Shown: positions 42,431-51,236 of the stretch, in pieces
How the letters are laid out: each line of letters opens with the position of its first letter
How positions within the stretch are numbered: position 1 is the stretch's first letter
DNA from: Stappia taiwanensis
GTDB lineage: Bacteria > Pseudomonadota > Alphaproteobacteria > Rhizobiales > Stappiaceae
NCBI RefSeq assembly: GCF_014635285.1
Contig: NZ_BMCR01000007.1
Span: 1 to 64,000, forward strand
DNA length: 64,000 nucleotides
Direction: 5' to 3'
Notes under the pieces: generated by a model
The model's input: the letters and a program-made list of their open reading frames with translations, nothing else
What the model was told of the DNA's origin: nothing
Databases searched by the model: none
Position numbers and translations under genes: made by a program

Positions 42431-44527
42431 CTACCATCCGAAGGTCTTCGCCAGGGTTAGCTTGAAGGTGCGGCCCCGGCCATCGTCGCCGGAGAGGTTC
42501 GCCCGGTACTGCTTGTCGAACAGGTTCTCCACGGCGGCCCGCACCTGCAGCCCGGAAAAGCGCCCCTCATCCGGCGTCCAGTTCATGAACAGGTCATGCA
42601 CCGCGTAGCCGCCGAACGGACCGGTGGTGGCGCCGGTGGAGATCGAGGCGGCGAACAGGCCGCGCCAGCCGAACGAAAGGTCATGCTCGGGCAGGCGGCC
42701 GCCGAGGGTGACCGCCAGCGTGTCGGCCGGGATCGTCGTCAGGGTCTGGCCGGTCGCCTTGTCTTCCCCGCGCGTGAGGCTGTAGGCGAGGCTGGCGAAG
42801 GCGTAGTCCATGTCATAGGCGGCCTCGACCTCCACGCCGTAGATCTCCGCCTCGTCCACATTGACGTAATAGACCACCGGCACCGCCGCGCCGCGATTGG
42901 GGTTGGTGGTGATCAGGTCGTGCAGGTCGTTGTAAAAGCCGGTGGTCTTGAGCTGCAGGCTGTCCCCGTCGGTGACAAGGTCCTGGGTGGAGATGGCAAA
43001 ACCCACCTCGACGGAGTTGGAAGTTTCCTTCTTCAGGTTGAGGCTTGGTAGGCGCCCGCCGGGATAGTCCGCATTCGGGCCGGCACTGGAGAACATCTCA
43101 TCAAGGGTCGGCACCCGCTGGGTATGGGCAACGGAGCCGAACAGCGAGAAGGTCTCGTTGATCTGGTACATCACCGCCAGTTTCGGCGAAAAGGCGATGT
43201 CGTTGCTGGTCTTGGCGCCGGGAACCGATGCGTCCGGGCGCAGGTTGACGAAGTCGAGCCGGGCGCCGGGAATGACGGTGAGCTTCTCGTTCCAGATGAA
43301 CTCATTCTGGAAGAACACGCCGTATTTGGTGTCCGTTCCTTCCGGGTGGAAGCCGATCGGACCGGTGCTCGCCTCGGCAAAGCGCTGCTGGTGGCTGAGC
43401 TGGCCGCCGACGGTGAGGAAGTTCTCAAAGCCGTCGCCGCTGTGCTCGAAGGTGTTTTCCGCCTTGGCCGCCCAGGTGCGGTAGCCGTAGTCGGAATCGG
43501 CGAACAACGGCGAGGGAATGAAGTTGAACGAGGAATTTTCCTGCCGCACCTTGGTGTCGGACAGGGACAGGTTCAGCTTGAAATCGAGCAGCGGGTTGCT
43601 GCTGGCCGGGTTCTCGTAGCTCAGCACCACCGTCTGGTCGGTGATCTTGCGGTCGATGGTGCCGAACGGCAGGGTGCCGGTCTGCGAATACTCGGTATCA
43701 TCCGCATCGCTCTGCCAGCGCTGGTAGGACAGCCGCACCGCCTGTTCGTCGTTCTCGCCGAAGCGGTGGGTCAGCTTGGCCAGCCCGGAGAAGGCGGCGA
43801 AATCGGAGCCGGGCACCGGCACGCCATTGCCGTTCTCGTATTCGCTGGAGCGGCGGAAGTTGCCGTTCAGCAGCACCTCCGTGCCGTTGGAAAAGGCATG
43901 GGCGGCGGAGATCGAGGCCAGCACCCCGTCCTTGTTGGAATCGTACATGGACTTGAGCTGGACGGCGGTGGTCTGCCCGTCCTTGAGGAAATCGGCCGCG
44001 TCTTTGGTGGTGAAGTTGATCACGCCGCCGAGCGCGCCGGAACCGTAAAGGGTCGAGGAGGCCGGGCCGCGCAGCACCTCCACCCGCTTGTAAAGTTCCG
44101 GATCGCTGAAGAACGAGCCGAGCCGGTATTGCTCGTAGAATTTCACCGCGCCGTCGACGGTGACGACGATCTTCGATTCGTCGGAAGCCTCAAGCCCGCC
44201 GATGCCGCGAATGTTGAAGGACTGGCCGGCGGTCCGCTCGCTGCCGATGACGGTGACGCCCGGCACCTGGCGCAGGATGTCGCCGATCACCATCGGCTGT
44301 TCTTCGTCGATCGCCTCCTGATCGAGGACCGTGACCGCCTGGGGCGTGTCGATCGCCACCTTTTCCACGCCCGCGCCGATCACCAGCCGTTGCAACAGGG
44401 TCGAGGCGCCGGGCGCATTGACCGTTGCCGCATCCTGCGCCCGCGCCTGCGGCGCTAGCGCGATAAAAAGCGCGCCGAGGGCGACACCGTTCTTCCAAAC
44501 CGCAAGTTTGCCAGCGGCCATATGCAT
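42431..44527 (-). CDS. hmuR: TonB-dependent heme/hemoglobin receptor
   Basis: 698 residues. Signal peptide, then TonB box/plug (VAIDTPQAVTVLDQEAIDEEQPMVIGDILRQVPGVTVIGSER) and a beta barrel ending in ...GRTFKLTLAKTFGW, with the terminal aromatic. The FRAP/NPNL-type heme motif is approximately GNFRRSSEYENGNG and NPNRGA; this needs an alignment. The first gene of the minus operon with exbB, two exbD and tonB. Its promoter contains two IRO boxes. Divergent from hmuSTUV, as in rhizobial heme loci. Confidence 0.92.
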   Translation of the reverse strand: MHMAAGKLAVWKNGVALGALFIALAPQARAQDAATVNAPGASTLLQRLVIGAGVEKVAIDTPQAVTVLDQEAIDEEQPMVIGDILRQVPGVTVIGSERTAGQSFNIRGIGGLEASDESKIVVTVDGAVKFYEQYRLGSFFSDPELYKRVEVLRGPASSTLYGSGALGGVINFTTKDAADFLKDGQTTAVQLKSMYDSNKDGVLASISAAHAFSNGTEVLLNGNFRRSSEYENGNGVPVPGSDFAAFSGLAKLTHRFGENDEQAVRLSYQRWQSDADDTEYSQTGTLPFGTIDRKITDQTVVLSYENPASSNPLLDFKLNLSLSDTKVRQENSSFNFIPSPLFADSDYGYRTWAAKAENTFEHSGDGFENFLTVGGQLSHQQRFAEASTGPIGFHPEGTDTKYGVFFQNEFIWNEKLTVIPGARLDFVNLRPDASVPGAKTSNDIAFSPKLAVMYQINETFSLFGSVAHTQRVPTLDEMFSSAGPNADYPGGRLPSLNLKKETSNSVEVGFAISTQDLVTDGDSLQLKTTGFYNDLHDLITTNPNRGAAVPVVYYVNVDEAEIYGVEVEAAYDMDYAFASLAYSLTRGEDKATGQTLTTIPADTLAVTLGGRLPEHDLSFGWRGLFAASISTGATTGPFGGYAVHDLFMNWTPDEGRFSGLQVRAAVENLFDKQYRANLSGDDGRGRTFKLTLAKTFGW

Positions 44528-44595
44528 TTCCGGTCTCCAGACATTCCTCGTCTGCTCGCTGGCATCGGCTCGCTCGCTTTTCGGTGGGTGAAATA

Positions 44596-44610
44596 TGAGT
44601 TAACAACTCA
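44596..44610. promoter_or_regulatory. IRO box 1 (RirA-type iron-responsive operator)
   Basis: TGAGTTAACAACTCA matches TGA-N9-TCA and is itself a perfect palindrome in its outer 6 bases (TGAGTT/AACTCA). It is 69 bases upstream of hmuR. Confidence 0.75.
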
Positions 44611-44633
44611 GGTATTGATGTGGATACGAAACA

Positions 44634-44648
44634 TGAGTATTTGAGTCA
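44634..44648. promoter_or_regulatory. IRO box 2
   Basis: TGAGTATTTGAGTCA also fits TGA-N9-TCA, with weaker inner symmetry, 24 bases from box 1. Both lie in the hmuR/hmuS divergent region and suggest repression by RirA when iron is plentiful. Confidence 0.65.
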
Positions 44649-44865
44649 AGATATTGATCGGCGGTTTCGACCGCACTGACCCGGGTGCGATGCAAAGCCA
44701 GCACACTCCGGGCCGCCCGTCGCGGCGGGCCATCGCCCGCCCTTTCCGACCGGTGGCCGAGTGGAGCGCAAGCACAGCCGAGCCCCCGCCGCGCGCGCCT
44801 TTACGAGGCGTGCCTGTGCTTCCTGCGGCGGCACCCCATTTCGCGGGGCGGCCCAATCACGGACA
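44649..44865. other. Leader of hmuS
   Basis: 217 bases upstream of hmuS. Open frames run through it but with no family resemblance, and no HemP/HmuP small gene was found. A GC-rich hairpin (GGGCCGCCCG..CGGCGGGCC) is near 44701-44722; its role is unclear. Confidence 0.35.
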
Positions 44866-45933
44866 ATGGCTATGACAGATATCTCTCTCGACATTGATCA
44901 GATCCGGCGCATGCGCGATGGCAATCCGAAGATGCGCGAGCGCGACCTGGCCCGGATGATGGGCATCAGCGAGGCGGAGCTGGTGGCCGCGTTCTGCGGC
45001 GAGACCGTGCGCCGGATCAATGTGCGATTCGACACGCTGTTTCCCGCGCTGGAGGCAGTGGGCGAGGTGCTGGCGCTGACCCGCAACGAAAGCGCCGTGC
45101 ATGAGAAGGTCGGCGTCTACGACCGGTTCATCGACGGCAAGATGGCGGCAATGATGCTTGGCGCCGACATCGACATGCGCATGTTTCCCGCCCATTGGGT
45201 CCATGGTTTTGCCGTCGAACGGCCGCAGCAGGATGGATCGGTGCGCCGCAGCCTGCAGGTCTTCGACCGGCATGGCGATGCGGTCCACAAGATCCATGCC
45301 CGCGAGGCGACGGATATCGCCGCCTGGGACGCGCTGGTGGCAAGCCATCTCGCCGAGGACCAGACGCCCGGCCTTGGCATTCGCCCGGAACCGGCGGTGC
45401 TGCCTGTCCGTCCGCCGCTGGATACCTCCCAGCGTGCGTCCTTGCGGGCCGGCTGGGCGGCGATGACCGATCCGCACCAGTTCCATGGCCTCTTGCGCAA
45501 GTTCAAGCTGCACCGGCTGGACGCGCTGGAGCTGGCCGGAGAGCCGCACGCATGGCAGTTGCAGCCCGATGCGGTCTCCGCCACCCTGCGCCTTGCCGCC
45601 AACGAGGCGCTGCCGATCATGTGCTTCGTCGGCAGCCGTGGCTGTATCCAGATCCATTCCGGTCCGGTGGAGACCGTGGCGGTGCGCGGACCATGGATCA
45701 ACGTGATGGATCCGGGCTTCCATTTGCATCTGCGCACCGATCAGATTCACGAGGCCTGGGCGGTGCGCAAGCCGACGCCTGAGGGGCATGTCACCTCCAT
45801 CGAGGCCTATGACGCGGACGGCACGCTGGTGATCCAGTTCTTCGGTCTGCGCAAGGAAGGCGCGGACGAGCGCGGCGACTGGCGCGCGCTGGTGGAGAAC
45901 CTCCCCCGCCTGTCGCTGCTTCCCGCGCAGTGA
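44866..45933 (+). CDS. hmuS: Heme-utilisation protein HmuS (ChuS/HemS family)
   Basis: 355 residues, ATG 44866 (or 44872, MTDISLDIDQIRR). Two homologous halves, each of ChuS type: DLARMMGISEAELVAA, RRINVRFDTLFPALEAVGEVLALTRNESAVHEKVGVYD in the first and FHGLLRKFKLHRLDALELAGEPHAWQL ... MCFVGSRGCIQIHSGPV in the second. Accepts or degrades heme in the cytosol after import. First gene of the plus operon with hmuTUV. IRO boxes upstream. Confidence 0.94.
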   Translation: MAMTDISLDIDQIRRMRDGNPKMRERDLARMMGISEAELVAAFCGETVRRINVRFDTLFPALEAVGEVLALTRNESAVHEKVGVYDRFIDGKMAAMMLGADIDMRMFPAHWVHGFAVERPQQDGSVRRSLQVFDRHGDAVHKIHAREATDIAAWDALVASHLAEDQTPGLGIRPEPAVLPVRPPLDTSQRASLRAGWAAMTDPHQFHGLLRKFKLHRLDALELAGEPHAWQLQPDAVSATLRLAANEALPIMCFVGSRGCIQIHSGPVETVAVRGPWINVMDPGFHLHLRTDQIHEAWAVRKPTPEGHVTSIEAYDADGTLVIQFFGLRKEGADERGDWRALVENLPRLSLLPAQ

Positions 45934-45941
45934 GGTCCCCC

Positions 45942-46832
45942 ATGTCCATTCTTTCGCCCGCACTTGTGCGGATCGCCGCGCCCGTTGCTCTCGCTCTTTC
46001 CCTGGCCCTTGCCGCCGGAACGGCTCTGGCCGAGCCGGCGCCGCTCAAGGATGCCCGGCGGATCGTCGCCATCGGCGGCGCCGTGACCGAGATCGTCCAT
46101 GCGCTGGGCGAGGAGGGGCGGCTGGTTGCCCGCGACACCACCAGCAGCTATCCGCCGGCGGCGGACGCCCTGCCCGATGTGGGCTACATGCGCGCCCTGT
46201 CACCGGAAGGGGTGCTGTCGGTGAAGCCCGATGCCATCCTGGCGATCGAAGGCAGCGGCCCGCCGGAGGCACTCACCGTGCTGAAGGGCGCGGGGGTCGA
46301 TTTTGTGACGGTTCCGGAGCGCTTCGACGCCGCCGGTATTTCGGAGAAGGTGCGCTTGGTGAGTGCGGCGCTGGGCGTGCCGGAAAAGGGCGCGGAACTG
46401 GTGCGGCGGATCGAGGCGGAGCTTCAGGCCGCCACCGCCGAGGCCGCGGCGCGTGGGCGAGACGCGCGGGTGCTCTTCATCCTCTCGCTCAGCGGCGGGC
46501 GCATTCTCGCCGCTGGCGACGAGACGGCCGCCGCCGGGGTGATTCGCCTGGCCGGCGCCCGCAACGCCATTGAGGGACTTTCCGGCTACAAGCAGATCAG
46601 CGACGAGGCGGCGATGGCCGCCGCGCCGGACGTGATCCTGATGATCAGCCGGAGCGGCGATCACCAGACCGGGGAGGCGGAGGTGCTGGCCCATCCAGGA
46701 ATTGCCCGCACGCCCGCCGGGGTGCATCGGCGCCTGATCCGCATGGACGGGCTTTATCTGCTCGGCTTCGGCCCGCGCACCGCTGCCGCGGTCGGCGACC
46801 TGTCCGCCGCGCTCACCGACTACGGTCTTTGA
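45942..46832 (+). CDS. hmuT: Heme-binding periplasmic protein HmuT
   Basis: 296 residues. Signal peptide (LALSLALAAGTALAEP). Periplasmic-binding-protein type III fold: RRIVAIGGAVTEIVHALGEEGRLVARDTTSSYP, with the tyrosine of TSSYPP region likely to bind heme iron, as in HmuT/ShuT. Starts 8 bases after hmuS. Passes heme to HmuUV. Confidence 0.93.
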   Translation: MSILSPALVRIAAPVALALSLALAAGTALAEPAPLKDARRIVAIGGAVTEIVHALGEEGRLVARDTTSSYPPAADALPDVGYMRALSPEGVLSVKPDAILAIEGSGPPEALTVLKGAGVDFVTVPERFDAAGISEKVRLVSAALGVPEKGAELVRRIEAELQAATAEAAARGRDARVLFILSLSGGRILAAGDETAAAGVIRLAGARNAIEGLSGYKQISDEAAMAAAPDVILMISRSGDHQTGEAEVLAHPGIARTPAGVHRRLIRMDGLYLLGFGPRTAAAVGDLSAALTDYGL

Positions 46833-46851
46833 CAAAGAGGAGCGGCGGATC

Positions 46852-47955
46852 ATGAGCGAAACCGTTCTGGAACCTCCCGCCGGCGGCTGGCGCACCGCCG
46901 CCCGTGCCGGGGATCGCGGCCCGATGGCCCGGGCGGTGATCGCCGCCCTGGCCGTGGCTCTGGCCGGCACCGCGCTGTTCTCGCTGGCGACCGGAGCGCT
47001 GGAGATCCCGGTGCTGTCGGCGCTCGGGGCTCTGGCGGAGGGGCGGGAGACCCTCACCGCCACCGAGCTGCGCGACCGGATCGTGCTCACCGAGGTGCGC
47101 CTGCCAAGGGTGTTGCTCGGCGCGCTGGTCGGGGCGGCGCTTGCCGTCTCCGGCGCGGTGATGCAAGGGATTTTCCGCAACCCGCTGGCCGATCCGGGCA
47201 TCGTTGGCGTCTCCGCCGGCGCGGGGCTTGCCGCCGCCGGCCTGATCGTGCTCGGCGGCGGGGTGCTGGCGCCGGCCGTCGCCCTTGCCGGCATCTATGC
47301 CCTTCCGGTCGCCGCGTTTTTCGGCGGTCTGGTGACCACCTTCGCCCTTTATCGCATCGGCACGCGCGGCGGCATGACCTCGATCCCGACCATGCTGCTG
47401 GCCGGCATCGCCCTTGGCGCGCTGGCCGGAGCGCTGACCGGACTGCTGGTCTATGTCGCCGACGACCGGCAGTTGCGCGATCTGACCTTCTGGGGCCTCG
47501 GGTCGCTCGCCGGTGCCAACTGGGACAAGATCCTGGCCGCCGGCCCGGTGATCGCGCTGGTTCTGGCGGCGGTGCCGTTTCTTGCCGGCGGGCTCAATGC
47601 GCTGGTGCTGGGCGAGGCGGCGGCCAGCCACATCGGCATCCGGGTGCAGCGGCTGAAGACGATTGCCATCGTCGCCGTTGCCGCCGCCACCGGTGCGGCG
47701 GTCGCGGTCAGCGGCGGCATCGGCTTCGTTGGCATCGTCGTGCCGCATCTCCTGCGCCTGACCATCGGCCCGGATCACCGCTATCTGTTGCCGGCCTGCG
47801 CCCTGCTCGGTGCCAGCCTGCTGATCCTCGCCGATACGGTGAGCCGCACCATCGTCGCCCCGGCTGAATTGCCCATTGGCATCGTTACCGCGCTCGCCGG
47901 TGCGCCGTTCTTCCTGTGGATACTGCTGCGGCGGAAAGGCCTGACCTCCCTATGA
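46852..47955 (+). CDS. hmuU: Heme ABC transporter permease HmuU
   Basis: 367 residues, FecCD family. Eight to ten membrane helices; conserved ALVGAALAVSGAVMQGIFRNPLADPGIVGVSAGAGLA, and the coupling loop SGGIGFVGIVVPHLLRLTIGPDHRYLLP. Forms the channel with HmuV; overlaps hmuV by 4 bases (ATGA). Confidence 0.95.
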   Translation: MSETVLEPPAGGWRTAARAGDRGPMARAVIAALAVALAGTALFSLATGALEIPVLSALGALAEGRETLTATELRDRIVLTEVRLPRVLLGALVGAALAVSGAVMQGIFRNPLADPGIVGVSAGAGLAAAGLIVLGGGVLAPAVALAGIYALPVAAFFGGLVTTFALYRIGTRGGMTSIPTMLLAGIALGALAGALTGLLVYVADDRQLRDLTFWGLGSLAGANWDKILAAGPVIALVLAAVPFLAGGLNALVLGEAAASHIGIRVQRLKTIAIVAVAAATGAAVAVSGGIGFVGIVVPHLLRLTIGPDHRYLLPACALLGASLLILADTVSRTIVAPAELPIGIVTALAGAPFFLWILLRRKGLTSL

Positions 47956-48815
47956 AGCCCGACACGCCTCAGATGATGACCCCGCCCCGGTTGGAGGTGC
48001 GTGACCTCGGCGTTACCCTGTCCGGCAAGCCGATCGTCACCGGTGTCGGCTTTTCGGTTCCCGCCGGCACCCTGACGGCGATTGTCGGGCCGAACGGCTC
48101 CGGCAAGAGCACGGTGATGCGCGCGGTCACCGGTGAGCTGGCCCATTCCGGCGCGGTGCGGATCAACGGCGCTACCCTTTCGTCGCTCTCGCCGGCGGCG
48201 CTTGCGGCCTTGCGCGGGGTGCTGCCGCAGCACACCAGCCTGTCCTTCCCCTTGAGCGTGATGGAGGTGGTACGGCTCGGCCTGTTGCCTCCCTTCGGGC
48301 CGGGAAATGACCGCGACGCTCGGGTGCGCGCCGCCCTGCAACGGGTGGATCTCGCCGGCTTCGAGGGGCGTGCCTATCACAGCCTGTCCGGCGGTGAGCA
48401 GCAGCGGGTCCAGCTTGCCCGGGTGCTCTGTCAGGTGTGGGAGCCCTGCAGCGCGGGAACCGCCCGCTGGCTGTTCCTCGATGAGCCGGTGTCGAGCCTG
48501 GATATCCGCCATCAGATCCTGATTATGCGCATCGCCGCGGATTTCGCCGCACGCGGTGGCGGTGTCGTCGCGGTGATGCACGATCTCAACCTGACGGCGA
48601 TGTTCGCGGGCCGGCTGCTGGTGATGAAATCCGGCCGCCTTCTGGCGGACGGGGCGCCGGAGGCGGTGTTGCGCGACGATCTGATCTCCGAGGCCTTCGA
48701 CCATCCCTTGCGGGTGGGGGCGCTTCCGGCGCGCGGGACCCCCTTCGTCCTGCCTCAGGCAGCTCAGGCAGCTCAGGCAGCTCAGGGGGCGACCCGGGAG
48801 ACGTCTCTCGTTTGA
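47952..48815 (+). CDS. hmuV: Heme ABC transporter ATPase HmuV
   Basis: 287 residues from ATG 47952. Walker A VGPNGSGKSTVM, signature LSGGEQQRVQLARVL, Walker B WLFLDEPVSSLD, His switch AVMHDLNL. Powers heme import. The C-terminus has a 9-base direct repeat that encodes QAAQAAQAAQ (48755-48785), a run that could vary in copy number. Confidence 0.95.
   Translation: MKPDTPQMMTPPRLEVRDLGVTLSGKPIVTGVGFSVPAGTLTAIVGPNGSGKSTVMRAVTGELAHSGAVRINGATLSSLSPAALAALRGVLPQHTSLSFPLSVMEVVRLGLLPPFGPGNDRDARVRAALQRVDLAGFEGRAYHSLSGGEQQRVQLARVLCQVWEPCSAGTARWLFLDEPVSSLDIRHQILIMRIAADFAARGGGVVAVMHDLNLTAMFAGRLLVMKSGRLLADGAPEAVLRDDLISEAFDHPLRVGALPARGTPFVLPQAAQAAQAAQGATRETSLV
48755..48785 (+). repeat. 9-base tandem repeat at the 3' end of hmuV
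   Basis: Three to four units of CAGGCAGCT in tandem encode (Q-A-A)n near the end of HmuV. In-frame slippage would change length without stopping the protein. Confidence 0.7.
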
Positions 48816-48887
48816 CGTGCATATCTTGCAAGCTATCCATTTGGCCGCATTGACGGGCGCTTGGCGGCTGGGACATAGTCGATCCTT

Positions 48888-49078
48888 GAAAGTGGTTTCC
48901 GTGAAACACACGGATGAATAGGGAACACGGTGAGGATACCCCCCTTTGGGGCCAAGACCGTGGCTGCCCCCGCAACTGTGAGCGGCGAGCCGGCATCTGA
49001 AAGACCACTGACCCATGCCTCGGCATGGGTTGGGAAGGTGGATGCCCGGCGCTGACCCGCAAGCCAGGAGACCTGCCG
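48888..49078 (+). promoter_or_regulatory. Cobalamin (adenosylcobalamin-type) riboswitch
   Basis: The conserved parts occur in order: GGTTTCCGTG (48894-48903), AGGGAACACGGTGAG (48920-48934), GGCTGCCCCCGCAACTGTGA (48962-48981), the B12-box-like AAGACCACTGACCC, and the closing GACCCGCAAGCCAGGAGACC (49054-49073). It lies about 230 bases before btuB. It should switch off btuB and the following genes when B12 is present, by hiding the ribosome site or terminating transcription. Confidence 0.95.
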
Positions 49079-49307
49079 CTTTCGGTCACCCGACCTTCGA
49101 TACGGGGTGTGTCGAGGTGCGGCTTTCCGTTGAGGTGACACCCGAAAATCAGGACCCGCTCGCCGGGGCCTCGGTTTCGTTCGCATGGCGCGTCCGCAAG
49201 GCGCCCCGCGTGGACAGGACCCGCGCGCCCCCGTGACCCGGATCCTGCGACTTGTGATGTCCGGAGACGCCGACAGGCGGCCCGGCAAACACCTGGGGTG
49301 TGTCAGA
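49079..49307 (+). other. btuB leader after the riboswitch
   Basis: 229 bases between the riboswitch aptamer and the btuB start chosen. It holds the expression platform and perhaps a longer 5' leader; the btuB frame is open from 49185 but that upstream part is not conserved in the family. No separate gene is evident. Confidence 0.4.
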
Positions 49308-51236
49308 ATGACTGTAGCTGCCTGCCGGATCGGCATGTTTGGACTGGGACTGTTCTGCGCCGTGCCGGCGCTGGCGCAGGACCTGGAGCTGGAGGAGGTG
49401 GTGGTCTCCGCCGGCCGCACGCCGCTTGGCGCGGAAAAGGTCGGCCGGGCCTATACGGTGATCACCGGCGAGGATCTGGAGCGGAGCCAGACCCGCTATC
49501 TCGCCGATGCCTTGCGCAAGGTGCCGGGCGTTTCCGTCTCGCGCACCGGTTCCGTCGGCGGTCTGACCCAGGTCCGCCTGCGCGGGTCGGAAGCCAATCA
49601 TGTACTGGTGCTGATCGACGGGGTCGAGGTTTCCGCCTCGTCCAGCGGCGAGTTCGACTTTGGCGGCTTGCAGGTCGCCGATGTGGAGCGGATCGAGGTG
49701 CTGCGCGGACCGCAAAGCGCGCTTTATGGCTCCAATGCCGCCTCTGGCGTGATTCATATCATCACCAAGGGCGGGGTGCGCGACGGCTATGAGGTCAGCG
49801 GCCGGACCGAGGTCGGCACCGACCGCACCTGGCTCGGCGCCGTGGAACTGCGCGGTGGCGGTGAGAATTTCGACCTTGCCCTGGCCGGCGCCTTCCGCCG
49901 CACAGATGGGTTCAACCTGTCCGACTACGGCTCGGAAAAGGATGGCGACCGGAACCTGACCCTCTACGGCAAGGGCGCCTGGGACCTGTCGGAGACCGTC
50001 CGGCTCGATGCCAACCTGCGCTATGTCGACCGCAAGTCCGACACGGACGATCAGGACTACAGCTTCCCGCCGACCCCGACCGAGGGGCAGGTGATCGACA
50101 CCCCCGGCTACAACGCCACCCGCGAATTCTCCGGCGGGGTGGGCGCGTCCTGGTCGCTGTTCGAGGACCGGTTCGTGCAGAAGACCCGGTTCGAGCTGAC
50201 CGATGTGGAGCGGCGCGGCTATGGCAGCGGCAGCGAAAACGGCAACCATGATCGCCGCTATCATGCCAGCTATCAGGGTACCTTCGCCTTCGAGACGCCG
50301 GAGTTTCTCTCCGCCGCGCACAGCCTGACCGGCGCTGTGGAATGGGAGCAGGAGACCTTCCGCAATACCCATCCCGGCACCCCCTCGCAGGTGCCGACCC
50401 GCAGCCGCGATCTTTTCGGCTATGTGGCCGAATATCGGGGCGAGTTCTACGACAATCTGTTCATCAGCGGCGCGCTGCGCTTCGACCAGAACGACGATTT
50501 CAAGAATGCCCTGACCTACAGCGCCAGCGCCGCCTATCTGGTGCCGGAGACGGGAACCCGGTTCCACGCCTCGATAGGCACCGGCGTGACCAACCCGACC
50601 TTCTTCGAGCAGTTCGGCTTTATCCCGTCCTCCTTCATCGGCAATCCGAATCTGCGGCCGGAGCAGAACTTCGGCTGGGACATCGGCATCGAGCAGACGT
50701 TCTGGGAGGACCGGGTGGTTGCCGACGTCACCTATTTCAACGAGCGGCTGGAGGATGAGATCCAGACCCGCTACCTGCCGGGCTGGGTCAGCACCCCCGT
50801 CAACCTCGATGGCACCAGTCGACGTCAGGGCGTGGAAGTGGCGCTCGGCGTCGACGTCACGGAAAACCTGCATGCCAAGGTGAGCTACACCTATCTCGAC
50901 GCGACCGAGCCGTCCGGACTGCAGGAGGTGCGCCGCCCGCGCCATTCCGGCTCGCTCGGTCTCGTCTATGGCTTCGACGAGGGGCGCGGCAACCTGTTCC
51001 TCGATGCGGTTTACAACGGCCAGATGCAGGATCTGGAGTTCATTTCCTCGACGCCCTGGACCCGGGTCACCCTCGATCAGTACTGGCTGGTCAATGTCGG
51101 TGCCGATTATCAGCTCAATGATCATGTGCAACTGTTCGGCCGGGTGGAGAACCTGTTCGATCAGGATTATCAGGAGGTCTACGGCTACAACACGCAAGGG
51201 CTGACTGCCTTCGTCGGCCTCAAGGGCACCTTCTGA
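49308..51236 (+). CDS. btuB: TonB-dependent cobalamin receptor BtuB
   Basis: 642 residues from ATG 49308 with a signal peptide ending ALAQD. TonB box EEVVVSAGRTP, plug motifs (TRYLADALRKVPGVSVSRTG, LIDGVEVSASSSGEFDFGG, VERIEVLRGPQSALYGSNAASGVI) and a barrel with the C-terminal GLKGTF. The ligand is assigned by the B12 riboswitch and the btuFCD genes behind it. It is the first gene of a nine-gene operon; its stop overlaps the btuF start. Confidence 0.95.
   Translation: MTVAACRIGMFGLGLFCAVPALAQDLELEEVVVSAGRTPLGAEKVGRAYTVITGEDLERSQTRYLADALRKVPGVSVSRTGSVGGLTQVRLRGSEANHVLVLIDGVEVSASSSGEFDFGGLQVADVERIEVLRGPQSALYGSNAASGVIHIITKGGVRDGYEVSGRTEVGTDRTWLGAVELRGGGENFDLALAGAFRRTDGFNLSDYGSEKDGDRNLTLYGKGAWDLSETVRLDANLRYVDRKSDTDDQDYSFPPTPTEGQVIDTPGYNATREFSGGVGASWSLFEDRFVQKTRFELTDVERRGYGSGSENGNHDRRYHASYQGTFAFETPEFLSAAHSLTGAVEWEQETFRNTHPGTPSQVPTRSRDLFGYVAEYRGEFYDNLFISGALRFDQNDDFKNALTYSASAAYLVPETGTRFHASIGTGVTNPTFFEQFGFIPSSFIGNPNLRPEQNFGWDIGIEQTFWEDRVVADVTYFNERLEDEIQTRYLPGWVSTPVNLDGTSRRQGVEVALGVDVTENLHAKVSYTYLDATEPSGLQEVRRPRHSGSLGLVYGFDEGRGNLFLDAVYNGQMQDLEFISSTPWTRVTLDQYWLVNVGADYQLNDHVQLFGRVENLFDQDYQEVYGYNTQGLTAFVGLKGTF

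Noticed and set aside
44654-44865. HemP/HmuP-type small gene before hmuS
   Set aside because: The short frames here lack the HemP sequence pattern and are Arg/Pro-rich.
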